A DNA stretch of 64,000 bases from Candidatus Methanomethylophilus alvi Mx1201 (lineage in GTDB: Archaea > Thermoplasmatota > Thermoplasmata > Methanomassiliicoccales > Methanomethylophilaceae): contig NC_020913.1 of the NCBI RefSeq assembly GCF_000300255.2, forward strand, positions 62,001 to 126,000, read 5' to 3'. Every line of letters begins with the position of its first letter. Position 1 is the first letter of the stretch. Below the pieces are notes generated by a model that saw nothing but the letters and a program-made list of their open reading frames with translations, made no database searches and had not been told where the DNA came from. Below are positions 42,460 through 51,803 of this stretch, in pieces. The translations under genes and the position numbers were made by a program.

Positions 42460-42831
42460 ATATCCGTCTTCGGGGGATTAAATCATAGGGATATGGCCAC
42501 ACATGTCGGGAGATTGCCGGGACGCGGTCCATCTTCTGCATGTGTCCGATGCGGGAGGAACGGGGTATTTCGGCACATCTATGTGAAAACCATAACCTTT
42601 TGAAGTTATCTTACACAACATATAAGTGTCCGGATAAGCAATATTTTCTGTAAGAAGTAAAAACCCGTTTCCAGAACCTCACCGGCCCGATTTTTCGGGC
42701 CAGGGGGGGGCGCGATTTTTATTTCGAAGCCTCCGGACACATGCCCGGGCAACTTCATCATACGACGTCGGTCAGGGAATCTGCTGGAAGAATCCGGAGG
42801 CTATCAGATAAAAACGGAAAAAGGGATGACA
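42460..42831. other. Intergenic region with hairpin and promoter of the surface-protein gene
   Basis: This 372-bp stretch holds no gene I can support. GGCCCG-ATTTTT-CGGGCC (42684-42701) forms a 6-bp GC hairpin, followed by an 8-G run and the TATA-like CGATTTTTATTTC (about 42713-42725). The latter is a likely promoter for the gene at 42832. The AT-rich piece 42600-42660 may serve carbonic anhydrase in the other direction. Confidence 0.45.
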
Positions 42832-44934
42832 ATGAAAGCAGAAACAAAAATGATCGTCGCGGCGGCGGTCGTCGCCGCGCTCTGCCTGACGGCCGTGACG
42901 TCCGTCACCCAGTCGTGGTTCTCCGACGAGGAGCATGCGACGGTCGACGTGACCACCGGCAAGGTGGACATCAGGGCGGAGGCCGGGGAAATCAGCCTCT
43001 ACTCCCTGGGTGTGGAGGTAAGCGACAGATTCACCAACGGCGGGACCGCTGCCGTAGGATATTCCGCAGCGGACGGCATAACCGTCACCGCGTCCGACAT
43101 GACGCCCGGCGACAGTTTCGATTTCTTGATGAGTGTTTACAACCTGAGCACCGTATCCACCCTCTACAGGATGGTCTGTACGGTCTCCGGGGAGAACAGT
43201 TCCGAGTTCTCCATATCGGTCGGCGGGGCCGCCATTACAGGGTACTTCAGCACCGAGTGGGCGCTGCAGGCGGCCACCGACGGCGGCGAGCGCCTCATAG
43301 AGGCCGTCGCCGTGTCCGTGGGGCTGCCCGTGGAGGCGACGCAGTCCGCCACCCTCAGCATGACGCTCAGGGCGGAGGCGGTCCAGAGCAACGCATCCAC
43401 CGATATAGTGGGGATCTCCAACGCGGCCGAGCTCCGTGCGTTCGCCGCCGAGGTGAACTGCGGCAACACCTGCGAAGGGAAGACCGTGAAACTCCTCGCA
43501 GACATCGACCTGGAGAGCGAGGAGTGGACCCCCATCGGGACCAGCACATACTCGTTCAAAGGTACTTTTGACGGTAATGGGAAGACCATAAGCAACCTCA
43601 ACATATCTGCAGGAGACAGGGCCGGGTTCTTCGCTAACTTCAGCGGACCTTCTGCAACCTCCTTGAACTTCGATCATGCGAGTGTAATCGGAAGGGAGAG
43701 TGTAGCAGTGTTCGCAGCGGTATCCTCCCCTACATCTACAATATCGGAGATAAGCGTGGATAATTCTACGGTTGTAGGTGGCCATTGGGTGGGTTCGATC
43801 GTCGGATATACCTATGGAGTCATCGAAAAGTGTCAGGTTTCCAATTCGAGTCTGAGTGCAGCCCCCTATCCGGTAGGTGCGTCTTATGACAACGGTGACA
43901 AGGTCGGGGGAATCGTCGGATTCAAGAGTAATGGCGGAGTGTACGAGTGTTCCGTAAAAGACACTATCGTCAAGGGTTACAGGGATATCGGAGGAGTCGT
44001 AGGAATCGCAGTCAAGGACAACTATGACCCCGTCATCAGTAAGAACTCCGTCGAGAATCTGACAATCATACAGAGCAGCGAGAATAGGTATGGTTCATCC
44101 ATCTGTTTTGGAACGATAGTAGGCCGTGACAGCGGCTGTGTTGTCGAAGACAGTACCATATCGGGATATCTTAAAACCAGGGTCGATGAGGGGGAGATCA
44201 ACAGGTTGATCTGTTCCACTTCTTCCAACCCTGCCGGTTTCGATACGATCGAAGTCGTTCTCAATGGAAATGCGTCGATAGATGTTTCCGATGCATACAT
44301 AAAGTTCGGAGGTCCGAACACTTCCAAGGTGACGATATCCGGTTCCGAAGGTTCTGAAATCCTCCGGCTCTCCACCACGTATTGGTCCAGGGTCTCCATG
44401 GCCAATTCGAATGCTGTCCTCACCATGAACAACCTGCACGTTACAAGCGATCAGGAAAGCGGAACTTGGAATTCATACGACATCACGTTCTTGAATTGCA
44501 ATGTCTCTCTCAAAGACATATGTTTTGAGAAGGCAGTGGCCCTCGACAATTCTGAATTCACGTCGGTCCTTGAGAATGTCTCCATCAACGAATCACATGA
44601 CTATTATGCCCTCTGGATAGTCGCTGGCGGAGATGTAACCATAGATGGACTCAAGGTAAACTCAGAAGGTCGTGCCATCAAGATCTCCGATCAGTATGTG
44701 ACGGAACCCGAAAAGACAACGCTGTCGGTTTCCAACTCGACCTTTGTCTCCAAGTCCAAGTCTGCGGTCATTGTTGGAAGTACGGCAGGAGCAGACATCA
44801 CCTGGGGCTTCGGCAATGACATCTCCAATGTCTCTGCCGATACCGTCAACGCAGTATGGGTCGATGAAGACTGGAAGGACTATGACGATCTTGTAACCGT
44901 CACAGGATGTTCGAAGAAGATCGAAGGGGCTTGA
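42832..44934 (+). CDS. SipW-type signal-peptide surface protein with beta-helix-like body
   Basis: The product is 700 residues from ATG 42832, which has AAGGG six bases upstream; ATG 42826 in frame is too close to that site. The N-terminus has a hydrophobic export segment followed by SWFSDEEHATVDVTTGKVDI, the pattern of SipW-dependent (TasA/CalY-like) signal peptides. The body carries GLUG-like repeats (GTFDGNGKTISNLNISAG and GGIVGFKSNGGVYECSV) and then right-handed beta-helix-type repeats rich in Asn and Ser. It is probably a cell-surface fibre or adhesin. A hairpin and a dedicated signal peptidase gene follow. Base composition drops from GC-rich to AT-richer near 43560, suggesting a mosaic gene. 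Confidence 0.75.
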   Translation: MKAETKMIVAAAVVAALCLTAVTSVTQSWFSDEEHATVDVTTGKVDIRAEAGEISLYSLGVEVSDRFTNGGTAAVGYSAADGITVTASDMTPGDSFDFLMSVYNLSTVSTLYRMVCTVSGENSSEFSISVGGAAITGYFSTEWALQAATDGGERLIEAVAVSVGLPVEATQSATLSMTLRAEAVQSNASTDIVGISNAAELRAFAAEVNCGNTCEGKTVKLLADIDLESEEWTPIGTSTYSFKGTFDGNGKTISNLNISAGDRAGFFANFSGPSATSLNFDHASVIGRESVAVFAAVSSPTSTISEISVDNSTVVGGHWVGSIVGYTYGVIEKCQVSNSSLSAAPYPVGASYDNGDKVGGIVGFKSNGGVYECSVKDTIVKGYRDIGGVVGIAVKDNYDPVISKNSVENLTIIQSSENRYGSSICFGTIVGRDSGCVVEDSTISGYLKTRVDEGEINRLICSTSSNPAGFDTIEVVLNGNASIDVSDAYIKFGGPNTSKVTISGSEGSEILRLSTTYWSRVSMANSNAVLTMNNLHVTSDQESGTWNSYDITFLNCNVSLKDICFEKAVALDNSEFTSVLENVSINESHDYYALWIVAGGDVTIDGLKVNSEGRAIKISDQYVTEPEKTTLSVSNSTFVSKSKSAVIVGSTAGADITWGFGNDISNVSADTVNAVWVDEDWKDYDDLVTVTGCSKKIEGA

Positions 44935-44947
44935 TCGAGTTTGAAAC

Positions 44948-44968
44948 AGGGGCCCGTTCCGGGCCCCT
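44948..44968 (+). terminator. GC hairpin after the surface-protein gene
   Basis: AGGGGCCC-GTTCC-GGGCCCCT forms an 8-bp stem 13 bp after the stop. Only weak T content follows. It separates the abundant surface protein from the signal peptidase gene and may reduce read-through. Confidence 0.6.
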
Positions 44969-45003
44969 CCCTTAAATCAAACGACAGAAACGAGGTGAGC
45001 GTC

Positions 45004-45636
45004 ATGGAGGTCTCCCGCAGGAAAGCGATCACACTGGTAGCGGTATTAGCGATAGCCGTATCTGCAGTCTGGTACGTCGCCGACAAGAACGGAGGCTCCT
45101 TGGACTTCTCCGACACAGAGGTGAGGGTGGTCGTCTCCGCCTCGATGGACGGTGAGCCGCGCAGCGGCTACGACATCGAGTCGATCCCCGTCGGCAGCAT
45201 GGTATTCATCAGGCACGGTGGGTCGGACTCCTTCTACTCCTCCCTCGAGGTCGGGGACGTCCTGACGTTCCATTACAAGAATCCCGCAACCCGGGAGGAC
45301 ATGGTGGTCACGCACCGCATAATCGCCATCTCCTCCGGCCCGTCCGGCTATACATACACTATGGCCGGTGATGCGATAGTAGACAGATCTCCATCGTCTC
45401 CGTCCACTCAGACGGTCACATCTGCGAGCGGGGACATCATCGGCAAGGTGACCGGTGTCTCCCCTACGCTGGGAAGTCTGGTGGAGGTATTCTCCACGTT
45501 CGCGGGCAAGGTCCTGCTGGTCGTCATACCATGCTCCATCCTGGCTGTTTCAGGGATCTGGGACATAGTGAAGACGAGGCGCGGCAAGGGCTCTGATGGC
45601 GTGAGAGGGTCGATAGAAGGGGATAAGGAGGAATAA
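45004..45636 (+). CDS. Archaeal signal peptidase I (S26B, SipW-like), copy 2
   Basis: This 210-residue protease has an N-terminal helix (about 8-24), catalytic Ser47 in SASMDGE, His104 in VVTHRII, Asp123 in MAGDAIVD, and a C-terminal helix (about 165-188). ATG 45004 is preceded by GAGGTG and preferred over the longer frame from 44941. It shares the SMDG motif, GY-[ED]-I insert and DIIGKVTGVSPTLG segment with copy 1 at 39650, so both are one subtype. It is sandwiched between SipW-type and repeat surface proteins and is probably their processing enzyme. Confidence 0.88.
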   Translation: MEVSRRKAITLVAVLAIAVSAVWYVADKNGGSLDFSDTEVRVVVSASMDGEPRSGYDIESIPVGSMVFIRHGGSDSFYSSLEVGDVLTFHYKNPATREDMVVTHRIIAISSGPSGYTYTMAGDAIVDRSPSSPSTQTVTSASGDIIGKVTGVSPTLGSLVEVFSTFAGKVLLVVIPCSILAVSGIWDIVKTRRGKGSDGVRGSIEGDKEE

Positions 45637-45640
45637 TCGA

Positions 45641-48583
45641 ATGATGAGAGCTAGGCTGACATCGGAACAGGTGGCCGCCATCGCCGTCTCAATCGTATGC
45701 ATCGTGACGGTGGCCGCCGTCCTGACTCTTACATGGGACGACAGTCCGGACGGTACCCGTTCGCTGAGTGTCGAGACTTCCGGCCACGGGACCGTATCGT
45801 ACGAAGATTCGTATCCCTTCGGAACCGTGGCGGATGTGTGGATCACGCCGGATGACGGATACGTCATCTACGGCATAACGGTCGACGGGGAACCTGTCGG
45901 CCTTACCAACAACCTGAATGTGTTCATGGACCGGGACCGCGATATATTCATCGATTTCCGCGAGGCATCCTCCGACGACGTTGAGGTCGAAGTAGACGTT
46001 TCGATAACGGAAGTAATGGGTATCATCGTCACCGGCGGTATCGGGGATGTCTCCAAGACGTACGAATGGGGTACGCTGACCCCCGGAGGGACCATATCGG
46101 TGGTCCCCGGGACGTCTGTAACGTTTACCTTGACCCTCGCCGACGGATACAGGTTCGTCGACATGAGGATCAATGGGAACGAGGTGCCTCCGTCCGAGAC
46201 GTTCGTCGTCGGGGACATAACCGCAGACATGAGCATCGAACTCTGGCTCATGAAGACGGATGTGGATCCGGGGATGTACGTCATCCATGCGGAACACAAC
46301 GGCCATGGGTCCGTGACCCCCTCCGATTGCGAGGTGGCCGCCGGCGGTTCGGTCACACTGACGGTGTCTCCGAACGACGGATACATGGTGTCATCCGTAC
46401 TTGTGAACTACAGCGAGGTGGAACTTTCCGACGGCAAGCTGGTACTTTCCGATATCGACGGTAACAAGGTAGTATCGGTGACATTCGAGGAGATCGAATA
46501 CACCGAGACCGTCACGGTGAGTGTCGGGGACAACGGGACCGTAAGTCCCAGCGGCTCCGTGGTCGTCGAGAGGGGAGAAGACCTCGAGCTGACGATCACT
46601 CCGGATGACGGTTACCGTATCGCATCCGTCATCCTAGATGGTACGGATGTGACCTCCGAGGTCAAGGATTCCGTGTTCATCTTGAGCAACGTCGTCTCCG
46701 GTCATTCCGTCCGTGTCGAGTTCGAGGTGATAACCTACACCGTGACGGTCACCGCGGGAGAGAACGGAAGTGCCGATCCCACGACGTCGGTCGTAGAGTA
46801 CGGGAAGAGTCTGAAGATAGTCTTCATACCCGAGCCCGGGTACAGGACGTCCTATCTGACCATCAACGGAGGGGACAGGATCGTCCCGGACGACCGTACG
46901 AACTATGTGATCGACGATATAATCGAAGACAAGGCCGTGGAGGTCTTCTTCGAGAGGGACGATTCCGCATATGCCTCCGTAAGCGTGGCCATCGTCGGCC
47001 ACGGTACGGTGAACGACAACAGCGACTCTTTCAAGGACGAGGTCCTGAAGGGGAATTCCTATACCATAACGTCGGTGCCATCCGAGGGATACAGGCTGTC
47101 GAAGGTCCTTGTGGATAACGTCGAGGTCCCCACATCGGGGGGCGTGTACGTCCTGAACAATATAGCCAGGGATACGGCGGTCGAGGTCGTTTTCGAGATA
47201 CTGATGTTCACGGTCACGGTGAATGTCGGGGAGCATGGGTCCTGCGATCAACAGACCCAGGCGGTCGAATACGGTTCCGACCTGACCTTCACGTTCACTC
47301 CCGACAGCCGCTATGCGGTGCATTCGGTAACGGTGGACGGTGTTCCTGTCGAGATCGTGGACGGTACGTACGTCCTGAGGGATATCAGGGCGGACCATGT
47401 CGTCGCCGTAACGTTCTGGAAGGTCGAGTTCGACATAGAGATCTCCGCAGGGGAGAACGGAAGTGCCAGCCCGTCCGGTATCCAGAGGGTTCAGGAGAAT
47501 GAGTCCCTGACGGTGGTCTTCACACCGTCCGAGGGATACACCTACGATTTCGTCCTGGTGGACGGCGAGGAAGGCACCCTTACCAATGGGACCTATGTGT
47601 TCAGCAACGTCCTTGCCGACCACGAGATCTCCGTAACCTTCAAGAGGATCGTCATAACGGTATCGATAGATCCCACAGAGGGAGGGAGTGTGGAGGCTTC
47701 TTCGGAGGCACCGTATTATTACGGCGACCCTCTTACCCTGACCTTCACCCCCGACGTCTGGTATGGGCTCAAGTCCGTCACCGTCAACGGTGTCGACGTC
47801 ACCGCCCAGCTGACCGATTCCAAGTATGTGTTCTCCGCCCTGACCGAGGACCAGGCCGTGTCCGCGGTCTTCGAGAAGTATACCGTGGTGGACAGGATCG
47901 AGGTGGAAGGTCCCAGCAAGACCGTCTATGCATCGTCCGAGAACACCTTGGATACATCGGGACTGACGGTCACAGCGTATTACACCGACGGTTCCTCCCG
48001 GGTGGTGACGGATTACGAGCTGTCTCCGACGGATCTTACTGGCAAGAGCGGCGTCGTGACCGTGACCGTACGCTATTCGGAGTCCTATTCCAACACCGAC
48101 AAGACGGTGGAGGCCTCCTTCTCCGTGAAGAAGGCGTCCGGGGAGTTCACCGCATACGTCACCGAGTACAACGGGGCGGCCGTGAACGAACGTCTGTCCC
48201 AGTACGTTTTCGATCTGAAGGGGTTGGAGCCGGGAGGGGATGCGATAACGTTCAAGGTCAAGGTGTCCGACGAGACCGGGCTTTCCGGCGTGGACTTCAA
48301 TGCCTGCGTCTGGGTCCAGAACCTCCAGGATTCCTCCAAGAACTGTGCACTGTCCAAGAACATCATCCTGACCGCCGAATCCGGAGGGACCAGGCTGTTC
48401 TCCGGGGATCTGTACGGGATCGCCGACGGAAGCGGCCTGCAGACCGATGTCGGATCCGTTCCGGCCGGCGGGATGGAGATCACATTCACTCTGAGGATGT
48501 CGTCATCCGCAGGGTCCGATACCATGAATCAGAGCCTGTCTTTCAATCTGGGTGTCTACGCATATGATGTGGAGGGTCAGTGA
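45641..48583 (+). CDS. Large surface protein with about nine InlB-type B-repeats
   Basis: This 980-residue protein has an N-terminal hydrophobic segment (about 10-27). Residues about 35-750 hold roughly nine units of 70-80 residues of the Listeria-Bacteroides (divergent InlB B-repeat) type. Each carries G-[HEN]-G-[ST] near its start, a [PS]-x-x-G-Y turn and a closing V-x-[VF]-x-F-E strand (for example GENGSADP, EPGYRTS, AVEVFFE). A bacterial Ig-like group-3 domain (IEVEGPSKTVYASSENTLDT) follows, and residues about 840-980 form a C-terminal domain of unknown type. No cell-wall sorting motif is seen. It starts 4 bp after the signal peptidase gene, and an adhesin role is inferred. Confidence 0.8.
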   Translation: MMRARLTSEQVAAIAVSIVCIVTVAAVLTLTWDDSPDGTRSLSVETSGHGTVSYEDSYPFGTVADVWITPDDGYVIYGITVDGEPVGLTNNLNVFMDRDRDIFIDFREASSDDVEVEVDVSITEVMGIIVTGGIGDVSKTYEWGTLTPGGTISVVPGTSVTFTLTLADGYRFVDMRINGNEVPPSETFVVGDITADMSIELWLMKTDVDPGMYVIHAEHNGHGSVTPSDCEVAAGGSVTLTVSPNDGYMVSSVLVNYSEVELSDGKLVLSDIDGNKVVSVTFEEIEYTETVTVSVGDNGTVSPSGSVVVERGEDLELTITPDDGYRIASVILDGTDVTSEVKDSVFILSNVVSGHSVRVEFEVITYTVTVTAGENGSADPTTSVVEYGKSLKIVFIPEPGYRTSYLTINGGDRIVPDDRTNYVIDDIIEDKAVEVFFERDDSAYASVSVAIVGHGTVNDNSDSFKDEVLKGNSYTITSVPSEGYRLSKVLVDNVEVPTSGGVYVLNNIARDTAVEVVFEILMFTVTVNVGEHGSCDQQTQAVEYGSDLTFTFTPDSRYAVHSVTVDGVPVEIVDGTYVLRDIRADHVVAVTFWKVEFDIEISAGENGSASPSGIQRVQENESLTVVFTPSEGYTYDFVLVDGEEGTLTNGTYVFSNVLADHEISVTFKRIVITVSIDPTEGGSVEASSEAPYYYGDPLTLTFTPDVWYGLKSVTVNGVDVTAQLTDSKYVFSALTEDQAVSAVFEKYTVVDRIEVEGPSKTVYASSENTLDTSGLTVTAYYTDGSSRVVTDYELSPTDLTGKSGVVTVTVRYSESYSNTDKTVEASFSVKKASGEFTAYVTEYNGAAVNERLSQYVFDLKGLEPGGDAITFKVKVSDETGLSGVDFNACVWVQNLQDSSKNCALSKNIILTAESGGTRLFSGDLYGIADGSGLQTDVGSVPAGGMEITFTLRMSSSAGSDTMNQSLSFNLGVYAYDVEGQ

Positions 48584-48655
48584 GGACAGGTGCCGAAACC
48601 TCTTACCCGCATATGCGGGGTCGGATAAGAGAGAAGAATAATAGAAGGTAAGCAG

Positions 48656-50152
48656 ATGAATGCAAAACTGACAGCAGCCGCAGCGATCCTCGTAGTGGCC
48701 ATCGTCGGATTGGCGGCATTTGAAGGAAGCACCAACTCCTGGTGGTCGGATGAAGAGGATGCAAGTCTGGAAATACAGACCGGAGGCCTGGATCTGGCCG
48801 TAGAAAACTACAAACTCTCCATCGACGGTGTCGATGTGGCTTGTGAAGCAGGAAGCGACCAGGGCGACCCCACCATGGTCGACATACGCATTACTGAAGA
48901 GGGCATATATCTGGAGCCGGGGACTGTTGTAAAGATCTCCTACGATCTTGTATACAGCACCACTGTTTCCGGGGCACGCCTTGTCATGGTGTCCATGTGC
49001 GATGTAGCCACGGATGAAAAGGTAGAGGACGATCATATCCAGGTAGAGTACTCTGAGATCATGGGTGAGGAGTCTTTGACCGACGGATGGTATTTCTTCC
49101 CGAAGATCGGAGAGTATGATTCGCATGCCGATGTCACATACTCCATCGGCGGCAATGCTGACCTTCAGATGAATCACAGCTACTCCTTCCAGGTCGACAC
49201 GATGTTTGTGCAGTCCAAGGCCGTTTCCATCGTTGATACTGCTGACGAACTCCAGAGTGCACTTTCTGGAGACAAGATGTTGGTGGCCCTCAGTGACGAT
49301 ATCGAGATCGACGAGACTCTGTCTGTTTCAAAGGATGCAGACGTGACCCTCGATTTATCTGGACACGAACTCAATGTCGATGCCAGTGTCGGTATACTTG
49401 TCGATGGCGGCAGCCTTCATCTTACCGACATGGGTGACGGCAGCGGAATCATCGTAGCCACAGGGAGCGCTGTGAATGTGGTGAACGGCGGTTATTTCGA
49501 AATGGCTGGAGGAAATCTCAAATCCTCTACAAGTATGGGAATAGTTGCGGGCTACAGCAATCAGGATGACAGTGGAGCCAATGTGTACATCTCCGGAGGT
49601 TCTGTAACCGCTCAGGAACATGCAGTTTGGGCAGTCAACGGCAGCAAGGTCGTCATAACCGGAGGAGAATTCACTGCAATCGACAATGTGGCAGTCACCG
49701 CTAATGGCACTCAAGGTGAAGGACCCGTGGATGTTACCATCACCGGTGGAACATTCAACTGCGGCATAGTTACATCCGGCTATCTTGCATGCGGAGTCTT
49801 TGTGGCTCAGGATGGAAACTGGAACATCCTCGGAGGAACGTTCAACATGACGTCTGACAAGGCTACTGCATTTGTAGTCCGCGGCGGAAATGTGAACATC
49901 AATCTGGATAATGTTACCGTCAACATGAATGCCAGTGCTAGCGATTCGATCGGAAAGGTGGGAGACTCCACCTTCGTTAATTCTGGTCACGTCGTTGCTG
50001 CATACTACACTTCCGGAGCATATGGATTCACAGAGGATTCAACCTCTTTGATCATTAACGGAGAGTCCAAGATCTCCTCGGAGAATGTTTCGGACTACGT
50101 CGGAACTAACTCTGCGGTTCAGGTCAACGTCTGCTACTACTACGACAACTGA
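48656..50152 (+). CDS. SipW-type signal-peptide surface protein with beta-helix-like repeats
   Basis: This 498-residue protein has an export segment (about residues 5-22), then NSWWSDEEDASLEIQTGGLD, the same post-signal pattern as the protein at 42832. Residues about 200-460 carry G-G-x-F and N-I-x-G-G-T-F-type turns (ISGGSVTAQ, ITGGEFTAI, ITGGTFNCG, ILGGTFNMT) typical of parallel beta-helices. It is probably a secreted or surface-attached filament-like protein. AT-richer composition than its signal peptidase is seen, as in the second half of the 42832 gene. A UUCG-type terminator hairpin follows. Confidence 0.75.
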   Translation: MNAKLTAAAAILVVAIVGLAAFEGSTNSWWSDEEDASLEIQTGGLDLAVENYKLSIDGVDVACEAGSDQGDPTMVDIRITEEGIYLEPGTVVKISYDLVYSTTVSGARLVMVSMCDVATDEKVEDDHIQVEYSEIMGEESLTDGWYFFPKIGEYDSHADVTYSIGGNADLQMNHSYSFQVDTMFVQSKAVSIVDTADELQSALSGDKMLVALSDDIEIDETLSVSKDADVTLDLSGHELNVDASVGILVDGGSLHLTDMGDGSGIIVATGSAVNVVNGGYFEMAGGNLKSSTSMGIVAGYSNQDDSGANVYISGGSVTAQEHAVWAVNGSKVVITGGEFTAIDNVAVTANGTQGEGPVDVTITGGTFNCGIVTSGYLACGVFVAQDGNWNILGGTFNMTSDKATAFVVRGGNVNINLDNVTVNMNASASDSIGKVGDSTFVNSGHVVAAYYTSGAYGFTEDSTSLIINGESKISSENVSDYVGTNSAVQVNVCYYYDN

Positions 50153-50161
50153 GCATAAAAC

Positions 50162-50179
50162 AGGGGTCTTCGGACCCCT
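50162..50179 (+). terminator. Terminator hairpin with TTCG loop
   Basis: AGGGGTC-TTCG-GACCCCT forms a 7-bp stem 9 bp after the stop, followed by TTACCCTTTTT, a reasonable T-run. It closes the surface-protein operon. Confidence 0.7.
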
Positions 50180-50185
50180 TTACCC

Positions 50186-50395
50186 TTTTTAGGGACCGTT
50201 ATGCCCTCCGGGGCTATGTATGTCCCGTCCGGTTCTATGTAATCAGACTCTTCTCCGGTGACGACGATCTTCAATGACACCGAAGGAATCTGCAAGGCAT
50301 TCTAGTGGGTTGTCGGAGATTGTCAGGTCACATATTCTTCCAACCATCATGACTGCCAGCCGGTCTGTCGGAAAAGGATGATGCTTTACCGTCTT
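50186..50395 (-). pseudogene. Broken small gene with PTDRLAV motif
   Basis: On the minus strand from 50395 one frame reads HHPFPTDRLAVMMVG and continues to about DNPLE. A neighbouring frame then continues IPSVSLKIVVTGEESDYIEP and TYIAPEGITVPKKGK, which looks like genuine protein. No start codon is in place. I read this as a frameshifted small gene of unknown family, about 70 residues. Similar PTD-L-AV fragments lie at 51872-51916 and 52385-52429. Confidence 0.4.
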
Positions 50396-50448
50396 TCAAT
50401 GTACAGGTCATGCTCGTCGATATCGCTTTTAATTGTTGTGCGGCGCAT

Positions 50449-50511
50449 TACCTCAAATCTCTTTGCCGAAATACCTCAAATAACTAGATTAAAATACCTC
50501 AAATCTCTTTG
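50449..50511. repeat. Three iterons of TACCTCAAAT at exact 23-bp spacing
   Basis: TACCTCAAAT occurs at 50449-50458, 50472-50481 and 50495-50504. The first and third copies extend to TACCTCAAATCTCTTTG. The last ends 15 bp before the ATPase start at 50526. The even 23-bp period (about two DNA turns) and the promoter position suggest binding sites for a regulator, perhaps the ATPase itself. Confidence 0.85.
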
Positions 50512-50525
50512 TCAAATGATTTGGT

Positions 50526-51803
50526 ATGGTATATCGTCCGCGTATAGTCGATTCGATATTGGATAGAAAACTATCCGTTTTCGGAGCGGTAGTCATTACC
50601 GGGCCCAAAGGGTGCGGTAAGACAACAACTGCCAAACAGAAGGCGAAAAGCGTAATAGAGTTCCAGGACGAGGACAGAAGGGAGGGGTATCTCTCGGTCG
50701 CATCCGAGATGCCTTCCAAATTATTGGAAGGGGCCAAGCCCAGGCTCTTTGACGAATGGCAGGACGCTCCGAAGATGTGGGGAGCGATACGCAAATCGGT
50801 GGATGATACACAGAAAACAGGACAATACATACTTACGGGGTCGACTTCCAAAGATGTAGACGTTCCACATACCGGGACCATGCGTATAAGCAAACTGCAG
50901 ATGTACCCAATGAGTTTATTCGAAAGCGGAGAATCCAACGGAACCGTTTCGATAATGGATCTGTTCGACAATCCGGGAGGATTCGACGGGTGCCACTCCG
51001 ATCTGGATATGGATGGGATCATCCATGCGATCTGTCGCGGGGGGTGGCCGTCCGCAGTGAATATCCACAAGGCGTCGGACAGTCTGATGATAGCCAAGGA
51101 TCTGTTTGAACAGACCTGCGAGGTGGATTCTTCCAAAGTGGATGGGGTGAAACGCAACCCCTTGGTGATGAAACAATTGTTACGTTCATATTCCCGTAAT
51201 ATATGCCAGCTGGCCGAGAATAAGACGATAATCACCGACGTGAATGCAAAGTATCCGTTCAGCGAAAGCACATACTACAATTACATCGGTGCTTTGTCCA
51301 AATTGTACATAACTGCCGATGTGGACGCCTGGTGCCCGGCGATCCGTTCCAAGACCGTAATCCGTGCATCTCCGAAGAAGAATCTGATAGACCCATCTAT
51401 AGCGGTGGCGGCACTTGGGATAGGTCCGAAATATTTCAACAGCGATTTCAACACCCTCGGTTTTCTTTTCGAATCGCTTTGTATAAGGGATCTGAAGATA
51501 TACTCGTCAAAATACGGCGGTACCGTCTCCTACTATCATGACAGGTACGGGTTGGAGGCGGATGCGGTCCTCCATCTCTCGGATGGCAGATATGCGTTGT
51601 GTGAAATAAAACTGGGTCAAAAGGATGTGGATGAAGGTGCAGCGCATCTGTTGAAGATCGAATCCTTGATACGTGAAAACAACGTCGATGCAAGAATATC
51701 GATAAGGGAGCCGGATCTGAAAATCGTAATCACGGGAACGGAGTACGGATATCGCAGGGACGACGGAGTGTTTGTGATCCCGATAGCGACCCTGCGCGAT
51801 TGA
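50526..51803 (+). CDS. AAA ATPase with DUF4143 domain, copy 2
   Basis: The 425-residue protein has Walker A ITGPKGCGKTTTAKQKA (residues about 24-40), Walker B-like PRLFDEWQDAP (about 72-82), and sensor-type ILTGSTSKD. The C-terminal DUF4143 region carries a nuclease-like GLEADAVLHLSDGRYALCEI-K pattern. It is only distantly similar to the copy at 32490, being a different subfamily (FDEWQ against FDEIQ). It stands in an accessory region of gene remnants, with 23-bp iterons in front of it and inverted repeats behind. Its biological role is not established. Confidence 0.85.
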   Translation: MVYRPRIVDSILDRKLSVFGAVVITGPKGCGKTTTAKQKAKSVIEFQDEDRREGYLSVASEMPSKLLEGAKPRLFDEWQDAPKMWGAIRKSVDDTQKTGQYILTGSTSKDVDVPHTGTMRISKLQMYPMSLFESGESNGTVSIMDLFDNPGGFDGCHSDLDMDGIIHAICRGGWPSAVNIHKASDSLMIAKDLFEQTCEVDSSKVDGVKRNPLVMKQLLRSYSRNICQLAENKTIITDVNAKYPFSESTYYNYIGALSKLYITADVDAWCPAIRSKTVIRASPKKNLIDPSIAVAALGIGPKYFNSDFNTLGFLFESLCIRDLKIYSSKYGGTVSYYHDRYGLEADAVLHLSDGRYALCEIKLGQKDVDEGAAHLLKIESLIRENNVDARISIREPDLKIVITGTEYGYRRDDGVFVIPIATLRD

